A DNA stretch of 46,575 nucleotides from Isoptericola halalbus (GTDB lineage Bacteria > Actinomycetota > Actinomycetes > Actinomycetales > Cellulomonadaceae). This document shows, piece by piece, positions 33,055 to 41,655 of the stretch. Within the stretch, counting starts at the first letter, position 1; each line of letters starts with the position of its first letter. Position numbers and translations under genes: made by a program. The notes under the pieces are model-generated. The model did no database searches, had not been told where the DNA came from, and worked only from the letters and a program-made list of their open reading frames with translations. Location of the stretch: positions 1-46,575 of the forward strand of contig VJZX01000022.1 in NCBI GenBank assembly GCA_009663185.1, given 5' to 3'.

Positions 33055-33450
33055 TCACCGGGAGAACTGTGCGGCGAACTCCGCGGACGGTTCGATCGGC
33101 GTGATGACGTCGACCAGCACGCCGTCGGGCGCGGCGAGGATGAAGTGCCGCTGTCCGAAGTCCTCGTCCCGCAGGGGAAGCACGACGTCGTGCCCGGCTG
33201 CGACGACCCGCCCGTGCACCGCGTCCACGTCGTCGACCTCGAGGTTGACCAGGACGCCGCGCGCGGGCGTGCCGCGGTGGCTCTCGGGGATCGTGGCGTG
33301 CCCGGCGTCGAGCACGGCCAGCTCCCATGAACCGCGGCGCAGGCTGACGTACCAGTCGGACGTGAACGCAGGCTCCATGCCGAGAACGTCGGTGTAGAAC
33401 CGCGCGGTGGCCGCGACGTCCGAGGTCATCAGGACGGGGTAGATGCTCAT
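33055..33450 (-). CDS. VOC-family protein (glyoxalase/bleomycin resistance fold)
   Basis: The 131-residue protein has the two beta-alpha-beta-beta-beta modules of the vicinal oxygen chelate fold. The first is PVLMTSDVAATARFYTDVLGMEPAF, the second NLEVDDVDAVHGRVVAAG followed by FILAAPDGVLVDVITPI. Possible metal ligands are not obvious, so it may be a binding or antibiotic-sequestering type rather than an enzyme. ATG 33450 is chosen because GGAGGA lies 4 bases upstream; a longer frame would read through the operator. It diverges from a TetR gene and shares a strong inverted repeat with it, implying inducible expression. Confidence 0.85.
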   Translation of the reverse strand: MSIYPVLMTSDVAATARFYTDVLGMEPAFTSDWYVSLRRGSWELAVLDAGHATIPESHRGTPARGVLVNLEVDDVDAVHGRVVAAGHDVVLPLRDEDFGQRHFILAAPDGVLVDVITPIEPSAEFAAQFSR

Positions 33451-33466
33451 TCTTCCTCCAGATACG

Positions 33467-33500
33467 TACAGAGTGTATGTATTTATACATGCACTCTGTA
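33467..33500. promoter_or_regulatory. TetR-type operator between VOC and TetR genes
   Basis: TACAGAGTGTATGT (33467-33480) and ACATGCACTCTGTA (33487-33500) are inverted repeats matching at 13 of 14 positions around ATTTAT. The region is A/T-rich relative to its surroundings and should hold both divergent promoters. Confidence 0.82.
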
Positions 33501-33514
33501 TGTAATCTGTCAAG

Positions 33515-34117
33515 ATGCCACGGAGGACCAGGGCTGAGAGCGAGGCGACGGCCGCCGCCGTCGTGCGGTCCGCGCGCGACCTGTACGCGGGGCGAGGTTT
33601 CGCGGACGTGTCGGTCGAGGAGGTCGCCGCCGCCGCGGGTGTGACGCGCGGCGCGGTCTACCACCACTTCGCGAGCAGCCGCGGCCTCTTCGCAGCCGTG
33701 CATGCCGAGGTCCAGCGCGCGGTGGCCGAGGCGGTCGACGCGGCGACGCGGGGTATCGAAGACCCGGGGGAGAGTCTCGAGGTGGGCGCACGCACGTTCC
33801 TCGAAGCGAGCGTCGCCGACGACGCTCGTCAGGTCGTCCTGGTCGACGGCCCGGCGGTGCTGGGCTGGTCGCAGTGGCGCGCGGGCGACGCCGAGCACTC
33901 GGGCCGCCTGCTCGAGGACGTGCTTGCTGAGCTCGACGACGCCGGGAGGCTCACGCTGCCGAGCGTTGCGGCGGCTGCGGCGTTGCTGTCGGGGGCGATG
34001 AACGAGGCCGCGCTGTGGGTCTCCGGGTCGGCCGACCGCGAGCGCGCCGCCGGCGAGGCGTGGGAGACGCTGCAGGTCCTGCTGCGCGCCGTCGTCCGCC
34101 CCGGCCGGACCGGGTGA
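33515..34117 (+). CDS. TetR-family regulator
   Basis: The 200-residue protein has the TetR helix-turn-helix (VRSARDLYAGRGFADVSVEE, VAAAAGVTRGAVYHHFASSRGLF, about residues 17-60), then an alpha-helical ligand domain with VLVDGPAVLGW, as in many efflux regulators. The ATG lies 14 bases after the inverted repeat and has no clear ribosome binding site. A fragment of an MFS drug exporter gene follows its stop immediately, so it probably once controlled that pump. The surviving target is likely the divergent VOC gene. Confidence 0.88.
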   Translation: MPRRTRAESEATAAAVVRSARDLYAGRGFADVSVEEVAAAAGVTRGAVYHHFASSRGLFAAVHAEVQRAVAEAVDAATRGIEDPGESLEVGARTFLEASVADDARQVVLVDGPAVLGWSQWRAGDAEHSGRLLEDVLAELDDAGRLTLPSVAAAAALLSGAMNEAALWVSGSADRERAAGEAWETLQVLLRAVVRPGRTG

Positions 34118-34118
34118 C

Positions 34119-34232
34119 GGCGCCTCGAAGGCGGGCGCGGCGTCGGCCATCTCGGAGACGGTCTACGAGATGGGTGCGGTGCTCGGCGCGGCGGTCGTCG
34201 CGCTCGTGACGCTGCGGCGAGTGCGGGTATGA
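34119..34232 (+). pseudogene. Remnant of an MFS drug efflux transporter (QacA/EmrB type)
   Basis: Thirty-seven codons beginning just after the TetR stop read GASKAGAASAISETVYEMG then AVLGAAVVAL and end at TGA. This is the conserved antiporter motif at the start of transmembrane segment 11 in 14-helix drug exporters, which usually reads close to AGAASAISETAYELGGALG. Everything before it (about 350 codons) is absent and the C-terminus is cut after about 18 further residues. The piece is in frame but has no start codon of its own. Confidence 0.7.
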
Positions 34233-34393
34233 CCCCTTTGGGAGTTCTCACAGCGGGAACATGTCCGGCGTGAGAAAGCCGAGCGCCACCCGTAACGCGA
34301 GAGTGCGCCGGGTGAAACGGCGGCAGGGCAGCGTGGGCAGCAGCCATGTCGCGTGCCACGGGTGCGCGGTCCCACCCCCGGAAGGTACAGGCA

Positions 34394-35245
34394 ATGCCCT
34401 ACGTCAAGCCCACCGACCTCGTCACGCGCATGGTCGACGCTGGCGAGTCCAAGGTGCTCATGTCCACGCGGGACACGCTCATCCGCGCGTTCATGGGTGG
34501 CGCGGTCCTGGCGCTCGCCGCGGCGTTCGCGGTGACCATCTCGGTGCAGACGGGCCAGCCGCTGGCCGGCGCGATCCTGTTCCCGGTCGGGTTCGTGCTC
34601 CTCTACCTCATGGGATTCGACCTGCTCACGGGGGTGTTCACGCTCGCCCCGCTCGCCTGGCTCGACAAGCGGCCGGGCGTGACGTTCCCGGGGGTCCTGC
34701 GCAACTGGGGCCTGGTCTTCTGCGGCAACTTCGCCGGGGCGTTCATGGTCGCGGTCCTCATGGCGATCTACTTCACCTACGGCTTCGCGACCGAGCCGAG
34801 CGAGGTCGGCCAGGCGATCGGCACGATCGGCGAGGGTCGCACCGTCGGCTACGCCGATTACGGCGCCGCCGGCATGCTCACGCTCTTCGTGCGCGGCGTG
34901 CTGTGCAACTGGATGGTCTCGACCGGTGTCGTCGCCGCGATGATGTCCGACAGCGTCATCGGGAAGGTCGTCGGCATGTGGATGCCGATCATGCTCTTCT
35001 TCTACATGGGCTTCGAGCACTCGATCGTCAACATGTTCCTGTTCCCCTCGGGTCTCATGCTCGGCGGCGACTTCACGATCAGCGACTACCTGCTGTGGAA
35101 CGAGATCCCGACGGTGGTCGGCAACCTCGTCGGTGGCCTCACCTTCGTCGGCCTCACGCTCTACGCGACGCACGGCCGCACTGCGCCCAAGCGGCGCGCC
35201 GTCACGGCCGTCGAGCCGGAGCTGGTGGGCAGCACCCAGGCCTGA
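34394..35245 (+). CDS. Formate/nitrite transporter family channel
   Basis: The 283-residue membrane protein of the FocA/NirC family has six hydrophobic segments. The family shows FMGGAVLALAAAFAV early, NWGLVFCGNFAGA (third helix), VRGVLCNWMV and FFYMGFEHSIVNMF with the conserved His of the pore (in GFEHS). Such pentamers pass formate, nitrite or hydrosulphide. ATG 34394 is preferred over an upstream in-frame ATG at 34346 because it gives the usual N-terminus and GGAAGG lies 8 bases upstream. The gene stands alone between the MFS remnant and a convergent aldo/keto reductase, so the substrate cannot be told from context. Confidence 0.9.
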   Translation: MPYVKPTDLVTRMVDAGESKVLMSTRDTLIRAFMGGAVLALAAAFAVTISVQTGQPLAGAILFPVGFVLLYLMGFDLLTGVFTLAPLAWLDKRPGVTFPGVLRNWGLVFCGNFAGAFMVAVLMAIYFTYGFATEPSEVGQAIGTIGEGRTVGYADYGAAGMLTLFVRGVLCNWMVSTGVVAAMMSDSVIGKVVGMWMPIMLFFYMGFEHSIVNMFLFPSGLMLGGDFTISDYLLWNEIPTVVGNLVGGLTFVGLTLYATHGRTAPKRRAVTAVEPELVGSTQA

Positions 35246-35269
35246 CGCCGTCCGGCTCACCGCGGGACC

Positions 35270-35299
35270 GAGGCGCGGGGCAACGACGCCCCGCGCCTC
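35270..35299. terminator. Bidirectional terminator between FNT channel and aldo/keto reductase
   Basis: GAGGCGCGGGGC (35270-35281) pairs perfectly with GCCCCGCGCCTC (35288-35299) around AACGAC, between two convergent genes. Confidence 0.82.
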
Positions 35300-35366
35300 A
35301 CCATGTCGGTCACCATGTCCGTCAGCATGGCGGCGTGGCCCGATCCGGCGACCTCGTCGACGACCC

Positions 35367-36221
35367 TCAGGACAGCCGGGCGACCTCCTCGGGAGTGAGC
35401 ACGAGTGCGGGCGCCTGTGCCGAGTCGAGGATGCTCTCGGGACGAGATGCTCCGGGGATCGGGACGACCACAGTGGCCAGGGCGAGCTGCCACGCGAGCG
35501 CCACCCGCTGCGGGGAGACGCCGCGCTCGCGCGCGACCTCCTCGAACGCCGCGCCGTGGCCGCCGAGCGTCGCCGCCCGGCTGATCCCGCCCAGCGGGCT
35601 CCAGGGCAGGAACGCGATGCCCAGCTCGGCGCACAGCTCGAGCTCGGGCAGGCTCGAGCGGAACGCGGGGGAGAACTGGTTCTGGACGGAGACGAGGCGA
35701 CCTCCGAGCACCTCGTTCGCCTCGCGGATCTGCTCCGGGTTCGCGTTCGAGATACCCGCCATGCGGATGACGCCCTCATCGAGGAGCTCCGCGAGCGCCC
35801 CGACGGAGTCGGCGTACGGCACCGCGGGGTCGGGGCGGTGGAACTGGTAGAGGCCGATCGACTCGACGCCGAGGCGCTGCGCGGACTCCTTGGCGGCCTG
35901 CTTGAGGTAGGCCGGGTCGCCGTTCTGGGTCCAGCGGCCGTCGCCGGGGCGCAGGTGCCCGCCCTTGGTCGCCACGAGCACGTCGGACGTGTCGCCGCCG
36001 TAGCGCGCGAGGGCGGTGGCGACGAGCGTCTCGTTGTGCCCGACCTCGTCCGCGCCAACGTGGTAGGCGTCGGCCGTGTCGATGAGCGTGACCCCGGCGT
36101 CGAGCGCCGCGTGGATCGTCCCGATCGACCGCTCCCCGTCGGGGCGGCCCTCGATCGACATCGGCATGGCGCCGAGCCCGATCGCGCCGACCGCGACGTC
36201 GCCGATGGTGCGCTGCTGCAT
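35367..36221 (-). CDS. Aldo/keto reductase
   Basis: The 284-residue NADPH-dependent reductase of the AKR TIM-barrel family has the complete catalytic tetrad: Asp48 and Tyr53 in IDTADAYHVG, Lys86 in VATKGG and His128 in QFHRPD. The coenzyme region ends with VVPIPGASRPESI. It would reduce an aldehyde or ketone; the substrate is unknown. It diverges from a LysR gene, with an 11-base palindrome in the 100-base gap, which suggests control by that regulator. Confidence 0.9.
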   Translation of the reverse strand: MQQRTIGDVAVGAIGLGAMPMSIEGRPDGERSIGTIHAALDAGVTLIDTADAYHVGADEVGHNETLVATALARYGGDTSDVLVATKGGHLRPGDGRWTQNGDPAYLKQAAKESAQRLGVESIGLYQFHRPDPAVPYADSVGALAELLDEGVIRMAGISNANPEQIREANEVLGGRLVSVQNQFSPAFRSSLPELELCAELGIAFLPWSPLGGISRAATLGGHGAAFEEVARERGVSPQRVALAWQLALATVVVPIPGASRPESILDSAQAPALVLTPEEVARLS

Positions 36222-36282
36222 GTGCTGCTCCTTCGATTCGTTGAACGCTGGCGACGCTACGCACCGTAGACTCTGCCGTCCA

Positions 36283-36293
36283 ACAACTGTTGT
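36283..36293. promoter_or_regulatory. Candidate LysR binding palindrome
   Basis: ACAACTGTTGT is a perfect odd-centred palindrome located 28 bases before the LysR ATG and 61 bases before the divergent reductase start. LysR sites usually follow T-N11-A symmetry, which this fits loosely. Confidence 0.5.
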
Positions 36294-36321
36294 GACACGG
36301 ATTCAGAAGCGAGGGCGATCA

Positions 36322-37224
36322 ATGGAGCTACGGCAGATCGAGTACTTCCTCGCGGTGACCGAGGAGCGGCACTTCACCCGAGCGGCGGAACTGCTGCACA
36401 TCTCGCAGTCCGGTCTCTCGGCGGGCATCCGCAGCCTCGAGCGCGAGCTCGGCGCACCACTGTTCGAGCGCACGACGCGCCGGGTCGAGCTCACGCCCGC
36501 GGGGCTGGCCCTCCTGCCGCACGCCCGGAGCGTCGCGGCGGCGGTCATGGCGGGACGCGACGCCGTCGTCGCGACGATCGGCGAGCTCGCGGGCGAGCTC
36601 CGCGTCGGCGCCGAGCAGTGCCTGGCGGCCGTCGACGTCGGCGGCGTCCTCGAGCGGTTCAGCCGCCGATACCCGTCCGTGCGCGTCCAGTTCGAGCAAG
36701 CCGGCACGGCCGTGCTGCTCGACGGCGTTCGGCGCGGCACGCTCGACGTGGCGTTCGTCGCCGGGGGCCCTGAGGTGGGCGCCGGGGAACCCGTCCGCCC
36801 GGGCGCGCCCGCGCCCACCGTGCTCGCCACGGAGGGACGCGTCCTGCTGTGCCCGCCCCATCACCCGCTCGCCGGGCGGGCGCGCGTCGCGTGCGCCGAC
36901 CTCGAGCGCGAGCCGTTCATCGACTTCGACCCCGCGTGGGGTGCACGGCGACTCAACGACGCGACGTTCGCGGCGCGCGGTCTGACGCGACATGTCGCGT
37001 TCACGGTCAACGACGTGCACACCCTCGTCGACCTCGTGGGCCGTGGCATGGGTGTCGCTCTCGTCCCACGTCCGATCGCGTGCAAGCCGCAGGCCGCGGG
37101 CCTGTGGCGCGCGGCGCTCGCCGAGCCGGTGCCCGACTGGCACGTCGCCGTGGCGACCGGACCGGCGACGCCCCTCACGACCCGGCTGCTCGAGCTGCTC
37201 GAGGTCGCCCGGGTCGCGGCCTGA
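36322..37224 (+). CDS. LysR-family regulator
   Basis: The 300-residue protein has the typical winged helix-turn-helix (LRQIEYFLAVTEERHFTRAAELLHIS, QSGLSAGIRSLERELG, residues 3-45), then a linker helix and two-lobed effector domain. It starts at ATG 36322 with GAGGGCGATC upstream. It is divergent from the aldo/keto reductase gene. This arrangement commonly means the regulator activates the neighbour in response to its substrate. Its stop lies 10 bases from the treZ stop; the genes converge. Confidence 0.9.
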   Translation: MELRQIEYFLAVTEERHFTRAAELLHISQSGLSAGIRSLERELGAPLFERTTRRVELTPAGLALLPHARSVAAAVMAGRDAVVATIGELAGELRVGAEQCLAAVDVGGVLERFSRRYPSVRVQFEQAGTAVLLDGVRRGTLDVAFVAGGPEVGAGEPVRPGAPAPTVLATEGRVLLCPPHHPLAGRARVACADLEREPFIDFDPAWGARRLNDATFAARGLTRHVAFTVNDVHTLVDLVGRGMGVALVPRPIACKPQAAGLWRAALAEPVPDWHVAVATGPATPLTTRLLELLEVARVAA

Positions 37225-37234
37225 GCGGCGCGGG

Positions 37235-39031
37235 TCACCGGCGCACGAGCACCGCGAAGCCCGGCCCCGGGAGGTGCACCCTCCGTGCTTCCTCGTCCAC
37301 CGAGATCGCACCCCAGGTCAGCAGCGCGCGGTGCCCGGACGTCTCGAGCGGCACGGTCGCGCCGTCGTCGGCCCGGACCACCACGACGTCGACCGTCTCG
37401 CCCTCGCCGGGCGCACGGCGTGTCATGACGAGCCAGTCCGAGCCCGTGCGGACGCTCGTGGCACGCCGGTCACCCGACGCGACCGCGGACACGGAGTGGC
37501 GCAGGTGCACGAGCGCGGCGTAGACGTCGAACATCCACGCGCCCTCGTCGGTCTCCCGCTCGGCCCAGTCGAGCTTCGAGTCTGCGAACGTGGACCGCGC
37601 CTGCGGGTCGGGCACCTCGACGTCGTGCCCGTAGATCTCCGACCAGCCGTGCGTACCGAACTCCGCCGTCCGGCCCCTGCGCACGGCCGCGCCGAGCTCA
37701 GGCTCCTGGTGGTCCGTGAAATACAGGAACGGCGTGCTCGCACCCCACTCCTCGCCCATGAAGAGCAGGGGCGTGCCCGGCCCGAGGAGTACGAGCGCGG
37801 CGCTCGCGGCGAGCGCCCCGGGCGGCAGCACACGCGAGGGCCGGTCGCCGAGGGCGCGGTTGCCCACCTGGTCGTGGTTCTGGCCGAAGACGACGAACCT
37901 CCGTCCGTCGACGTCGGGCGGCACGGGCGCCCCCCACTCGCGGCCGCGGAAGGTCGAGTACCCGCCGTCGTGCACGAACACGCGGGTCAGCGCGGTGGCG
38001 AGCGTCTCGGCGGAGCCGAAGTCCACGTAGTAGCCGTGCTTCTCGCCCGTGAACCAGGCATGCAGCGCGTGGTGGACGTCGTCGGCCCACTGCGCCGTCA
38101 TGCCGTAGCCGCCGCGGCCGCCGATCGCCTCGGACGTGGGCGTGACCATGCGGGCGTCGTTGAGGTCGGACTCGGCGACCAGCGACAGGGGTCGACCGAG
38201 ATCGCGCTCCAGGTCGCGGGTGGCGTCAGCCAGCTCGGCGAGCAGGTGCCGCTCGGAGTGGTCGGCGAGCGCGTGCACCGCATCGAGGCGGAGCGCGTCG
38301 ACGTGGAAGTCGCGGAACCAGCGCAGCGCCTTGTCGATGACGTAGGCGCGCACCTCGGCCGCGTCGTCGCCGTCGAGGTTGACCGCCTTCCCCCAGGGCG
38401 TGTGGTGCCGGTCGGTGAAGTAGGGCCCGAACTCGGCCAGGTAGTTGCCGGACGGCCCGAGGTGGTTGTCGACGACGTCGAGGCACACCGCGATCCCGCG
38501 CACGTGCGCGGCGTCGACGAACCGCTGCAGCGCGGCCGGCCCGCCGTACGCCTCGTGCACGGCCCAGGGCGCGACGCCGTCGTACCCCCAGCCGCGCGTG
38601 CCCGGGAAGGCGGCGACGGGCATGAGCTCGACCATGTCGACGCCGAGGTCCACGAGGTGGTCGAGGCGCCCGACGGCGGAGTCCAGCGTGCCCGTCGGCG
38701 TGAAGGCGCCCACGTGCAGCTCGTAGACGACCGCGCCGAGCACCGAGCGTCCCTCCCACGCGTGGTCACCCCAGGCGTGCACCGCCGTGTCGAACGTCCG
38801 AGAGGGTCCGTGCACGCCGGCCGGCTGCCATGGGCTGCGCGGGTCGGGGCGCGGCGGGCCGCCGTCGAGCGAGAACGCGTAGTCGGTGCCGTGGGCCAAC
38901 GGCTCGGGCGACCGCCACCAGCCGCCGGGCTCGGCGATCATCGCCACCTGGTCGGCCGTGTCGCCGATGACCGGCCGGACGAGCGTCACCGCGCCGGCGC
39001 GGGGCGCCCAGACGCGCACGTGCTCAGTCAT
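37235..39031 (-). CDS. treZ: Malto-oligosyltrehalose trehalohydrolase TreZ
   Basis: The 598-residue GH13 enzyme releases trehalose from maltooligosyltrehalose. An N-terminal carbohydrate-binding-like domain (VRVWAPRAGAVTLV) precedes the barrel. Catalytic residues are Asp250 (DALRLDAVHAL), Glu287 (LVAESDLND) and Asp387 (FGQNHDQVGN). GWGYDGV and LLFMGEEWG are also typical. GGAGG lies just upstream of its ATG. It overlaps the treY stop by 8 bases, so treY and treZ are coupled. Length and motifs are normal for the family. Confidence 0.94.
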   Translation of the reverse strand: MTEHVRVWAPRAGAVTLVRPVIGDTADQVAMIAEPGGWWRSPEPLAHGTDYAFSLDGGPPRPDPRSPWQPAGVHGPSRTFDTAVHAWGDHAWEGRSVLGAVVYELHVGAFTPTGTLDSAVGRLDHLVDLGVDMVELMPVAAFPGTRGWGYDGVAPWAVHEAYGGPAALQRFVDAAHVRGIAVCLDVVDNHLGPSGNYLAEFGPYFTDRHHTPWGKAVNLDGDDAAEVRAYVIDKALRWFRDFHVDALRLDAVHALADHSERHLLAELADATRDLERDLGRPLSLVAESDLNDARMVTPTSEAIGGRGGYGMTAQWADDVHHALHAWFTGEKHGYYVDFGSAETLATALTRVFVHDGGYSTFRGREWGAPVPPDVDGRRFVVFGQNHDQVGNRALGDRPSRVLPPGALAASAALVLLGPGTPLLFMGEEWGASTPFLYFTDHQEPELGAAVRRGRTAEFGTHGWSEIYGHDVEVPDPQARSTFADSKLDWAERETDEGAWMFDVYAALVHLRHSVSAVASGDRRATSVRTGSDWLVMTRRAPGEGETVDVVVVRADDGATVPLETSGHRALLTWGAISVDEEARRVHLPGPGFAVLVRR

Positions 39032-41540
39032 GCTCCTCCTTCGTCACGAGCAGTGCGACGGGCCACGGGCCGAGCAGGTCGCCGAGCCGGACCGCGCCGC
39101 CGTCGTGCGCCGCGTGCGTCAGCACGCCCTGCCACGAGCCCTCGGGAAGCACCACCGTCGCGTCCGCGAGCGCCCGTGCCGCCGGCCCGTCGTCGGACAG
39201 GCGCGTCGCGACGACCGCGACGCGCGGAGAGCCCGCGAGGGTGCGTGCGAACGCGACCGCGTGCCCCGTGGTGCTCGGCAGCGGCTCATAGCCGGCGTCG
39301 GGCCCGACGAACGCCCCCGGCACCGCCCGCCGCGTCCGCAGCGCGGCGGTGACGACAGCGAGCTTCTCGGCCGCGAGGTCCCGGTGCGGCCCGCGCCCGG
39401 CGTCGAGGTCGGCGAGACGGTGCGCCCGGGCGTCGAGGTCGACCGGGCGGCGGTTGTCCGGGTCGACGAGCGAGGTGCCCGTGACCTCGGTGCCCTGGTA
39501 GGTGTCGGGCACCCCCGGCACGGTGAGCTGGAGCAGCGTCGTCGCGAGGATCGAGCGTCGCACGGTGGCCGTCACGCGGTCGACCCACCCAGTGAACGCC
39601 TCGACGACCTCGGGGTGGGTCAGCAGCGCGGCCGCATACCGGGTCATTCCCTCCTCGCGCGCGGCGTCGGGAGCGGTCCAGGTGGTCCACGCCTTCTGCT
39701 CCCGGGCAGCCTTGAGCAGGTAGCCCGTCAGGCGGTCGGCCTCGATCGGGCCAGAAGGCGTCCACGTGCCCGCGAGCGTCTGCCACAGGAGGTTCTCGGT
39801 ACGCCCGTCCAGGTCGGCGGGCCGCAGCTCGGCCGTCGCGTCGCGCAGGCGGCGCACCATGGCCACCCACTCCTCGGCGTGGGCCGAGATCGCGCCGATG
39901 CGTGAGCGTACGTCGGCGCTGCGCTTGGTGTCGTGGGTCGAGCCGGCCGTCATCGTCGCGGGGTGCGTGGCGGCCGTGCGGCCCGCGAACCTGTGCAGCT
40001 CGTCGGGGTCGATCCCGAACCGTGCCGGTGTGCCGCCGACCTCGCACAGGCTCACCAGGTGGGTCCAGCGGTAGTACGCGGTGTCCTCGACGCCCTTGGC
40101 CATGACCGCGCCGCACACCTGCGGGAACCGCACGACGAGCTCGGCGCGGCGCTCCTCGCGCGTGCGCCCGGCGCTGCCGACCTCCTTGCCCAGCACGAGG
40201 TCGACGACGACCTCGAGCGCGTCGTGCCGGTCCGGCTCGAGCCGCGACCGGGCGATCCTGGCGGCCTCGCGCACGACCCGCTCGGCCGTCGGCGGCGCCG
40301 GCTCGCCCGGCACCACGTAGGCGCGGTAGCGGTCGAACGCGACGACGAGCTCGACCACACAGTCGTGCAGCGAGCGGAACGTGTGGTCGCGCAGCCGGAC
40401 GTCGACGTGGCAGATCTCGTCGAGCAGCATCGTCAGGCGGTGGACCTCCGCGTACAGCGAGGTGCCGACGACCTGGCGCTTGGCGTCCTCGACGACGGCG
40501 GCCAGGTCCGCGGTGCTGCCCGTGAGCTCGGCCTGCAGTGCGGCGAGCGGGACGCCCCCGGCCGGGTCGACCTGCAGCGCGTGCAGGCGCCACGCCGTGT
40601 CATAGCCCGTGGTCCCGGCCACGGGCCAGTCGTCGGGCAGCTCCTCGTCGCCCTCGAGGATCTTCTCGGCCGCGATCCACGCGCCGCCGGTCGCCTCGTG
40701 CAGCCGGCGCAGGTAGCCGCGCGGGTCGGCGAGGCCGTCCGGATGGTCGATCCGGAAACCGTCGATCACGCCCGCGGCGTGCAGCTCGAGCAGCAGAGCG
40801 TGCGTCGCGGCGAACACGTCGGGGTCCTCGACGCGGACCGCCGCGAGCGAGCCGATGTCGAAGAACCGCCGGTAGTTGAGCTCCTCGTCCGCCACGCGCC
40901 AGTAGGCGAGCCGGTAGTGCTGGCGGCCCACGAGCTCGGCGAGCGGCAGGTTCTCGGTCTCGGGCCGCACGGGGAACACGTGGTCGTGGTAGCGCAGCAC
41001 GGCCTGCTCGCCCGCCTCGGCCCCCTCACCGGACGCCGTCGGCACGACGGCGTGGTCCACCACCAGCTCTCCCGAGGCAAGCACGTCGCCGATGCGTGCG
41101 CCGAGCACGGGCATGAGGAGCCCGTCGGCCCGCTCGCCGAGGTCGACGTCGAACCACCGCGCGTACTCCGACTGCGGCCCGTGCTGCAGCACCGACCACA
41201 ACGCCCGGTTGTGCCATGCGGGCGTGGGCACGGCCATGTGGTTGGGGACGACGTCGACGACGATGCCCATGCCGCGGGCGTGCGCCGCGGCGGCGAGCGA
41301 CTCGAGCCCCTCGCGCCCGCCGAGGGTCGCGCTGATCCGCGTGTGGTCCACGACGTCGTAACCGTGGGTCGAGCCGGGCGCGGCCTGCAGGACGGGGGAG
41401 AGGTACAGGTCGGTGACGCCCAGCGAGTCGAGGTATCCCAGGTTCTTCTCGACGCCGGCGAACGTCAGGTCGGGCCCCAGCTGCAGCCGGTAGGTGCTCA
41501 CCGGCAGCCGCCGTCCTGGCCCGGGCAGGTGAGAGCGCAT
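39024..41540 (-). CDS. treY: Malto-oligosyltrehalose synthase TreY
   Basis: The 838-residue GH13 enzyme turns the reducing end of maltodextrin into a trehalosyl unit. The start STYRLQLGPDLTF, GSTHGYDVVDH, nucleophile Asp265 in GFRIDHPDGL, acid Glu292 in IAAEKIL and STHDTKRSADVRSRI are family hallmarks. VPDTYQGTEV lies near the end. ATG 41540 gives the usual short N-terminus; a longer frame upstream overlaps the divergent pntA control region. Only a weak ribosome binding site precedes it. The partner debranching enzyme gene treX is not in the window, so the pathway depends on genes elsewhere. Confidence 0.94.
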   Translation of the reverse strand: MRSHLPGPGRRLPVSTYRLQLGPDLTFAGVEKNLGYLDSLGVTDLYLSPVLQAAPGSTHGYDVVDHTRISATLGGREGLESLAAAAHARGMGIVVDVVPNHMAVPTPAWHNRALWSVLQHGPQSEYARWFDVDLGERADGLLMPVLGARIGDVLASGELVVDHAVVPTASGEGAEAGEQAVLRYHDHVFPVRPETENLPLAELVGRQHYRLAYWRVADEELNYRRFFDIGSLAAVRVEDPDVFAATHALLLELHAAGVIDGFRIDHPDGLADPRGYLRRLHEATGGAWIAAEKILEGDEELPDDWPVAGTTGYDTAWRLHALQVDPAGGVPLAALQAELTGSTADLAAVVEDAKRQVVGTSLYAEVHRLTMLLDEICHVDVRLRDHTFRSLHDCVVELVVAFDRYRAYVVPGEPAPPTAERVVREAARIARSRLEPDRHDALEVVVDLVLGKEVGSAGRTREERRAELVVRFPQVCGAVMAKGVEDTAYYRWTHLVSLCEVGGTPARFGIDPDELHRFAGRTAATHPATMTAGSTHDTKRSADVRSRIGAISAHAEEWVAMVRRLRDATAELRPADLDGRTENLLWQTLAGTWTPSGPIEADRLTGYLLKAAREQKAWTTWTAPDAAREEGMTRYAAALLTHPEVVEAFTGWVDRVTATVRRSILATTLLQLTVPGVPDTYQGTEVTGTSLVDPDNRRPVDLDARAHRLADLDAGRGPHRDLAAEKLAVVTAALRTRRAVPGAFVGPDAGYEPLPSTTGHAVAFARTLAGSPRVAVVATRLSDDGPAARALADATVVLPEGSWQGVLTHAAHDGGAVRLGDLLGPWPVALLVTKEEHD

Positions 41541-41655
41541 GGGTTCAGGGTCACACGCACGGGCGAGCTCCGCAGCGACGCCACCCCGTGGACGGGCGGT
41601 GCTCGAACGCCCGAAGCGATAGGTTCGTGGCGTCGCCGACGCCAAGGAGGTCCGC

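Noticed and set aside
34233-34393. TTCTCAC/GTGAGAA inverted arms before the formate/nitrite channel gene
   Set aside because: The arms are 7 bases long with an 18-base spacer; this is too weak to call a site or terminator.
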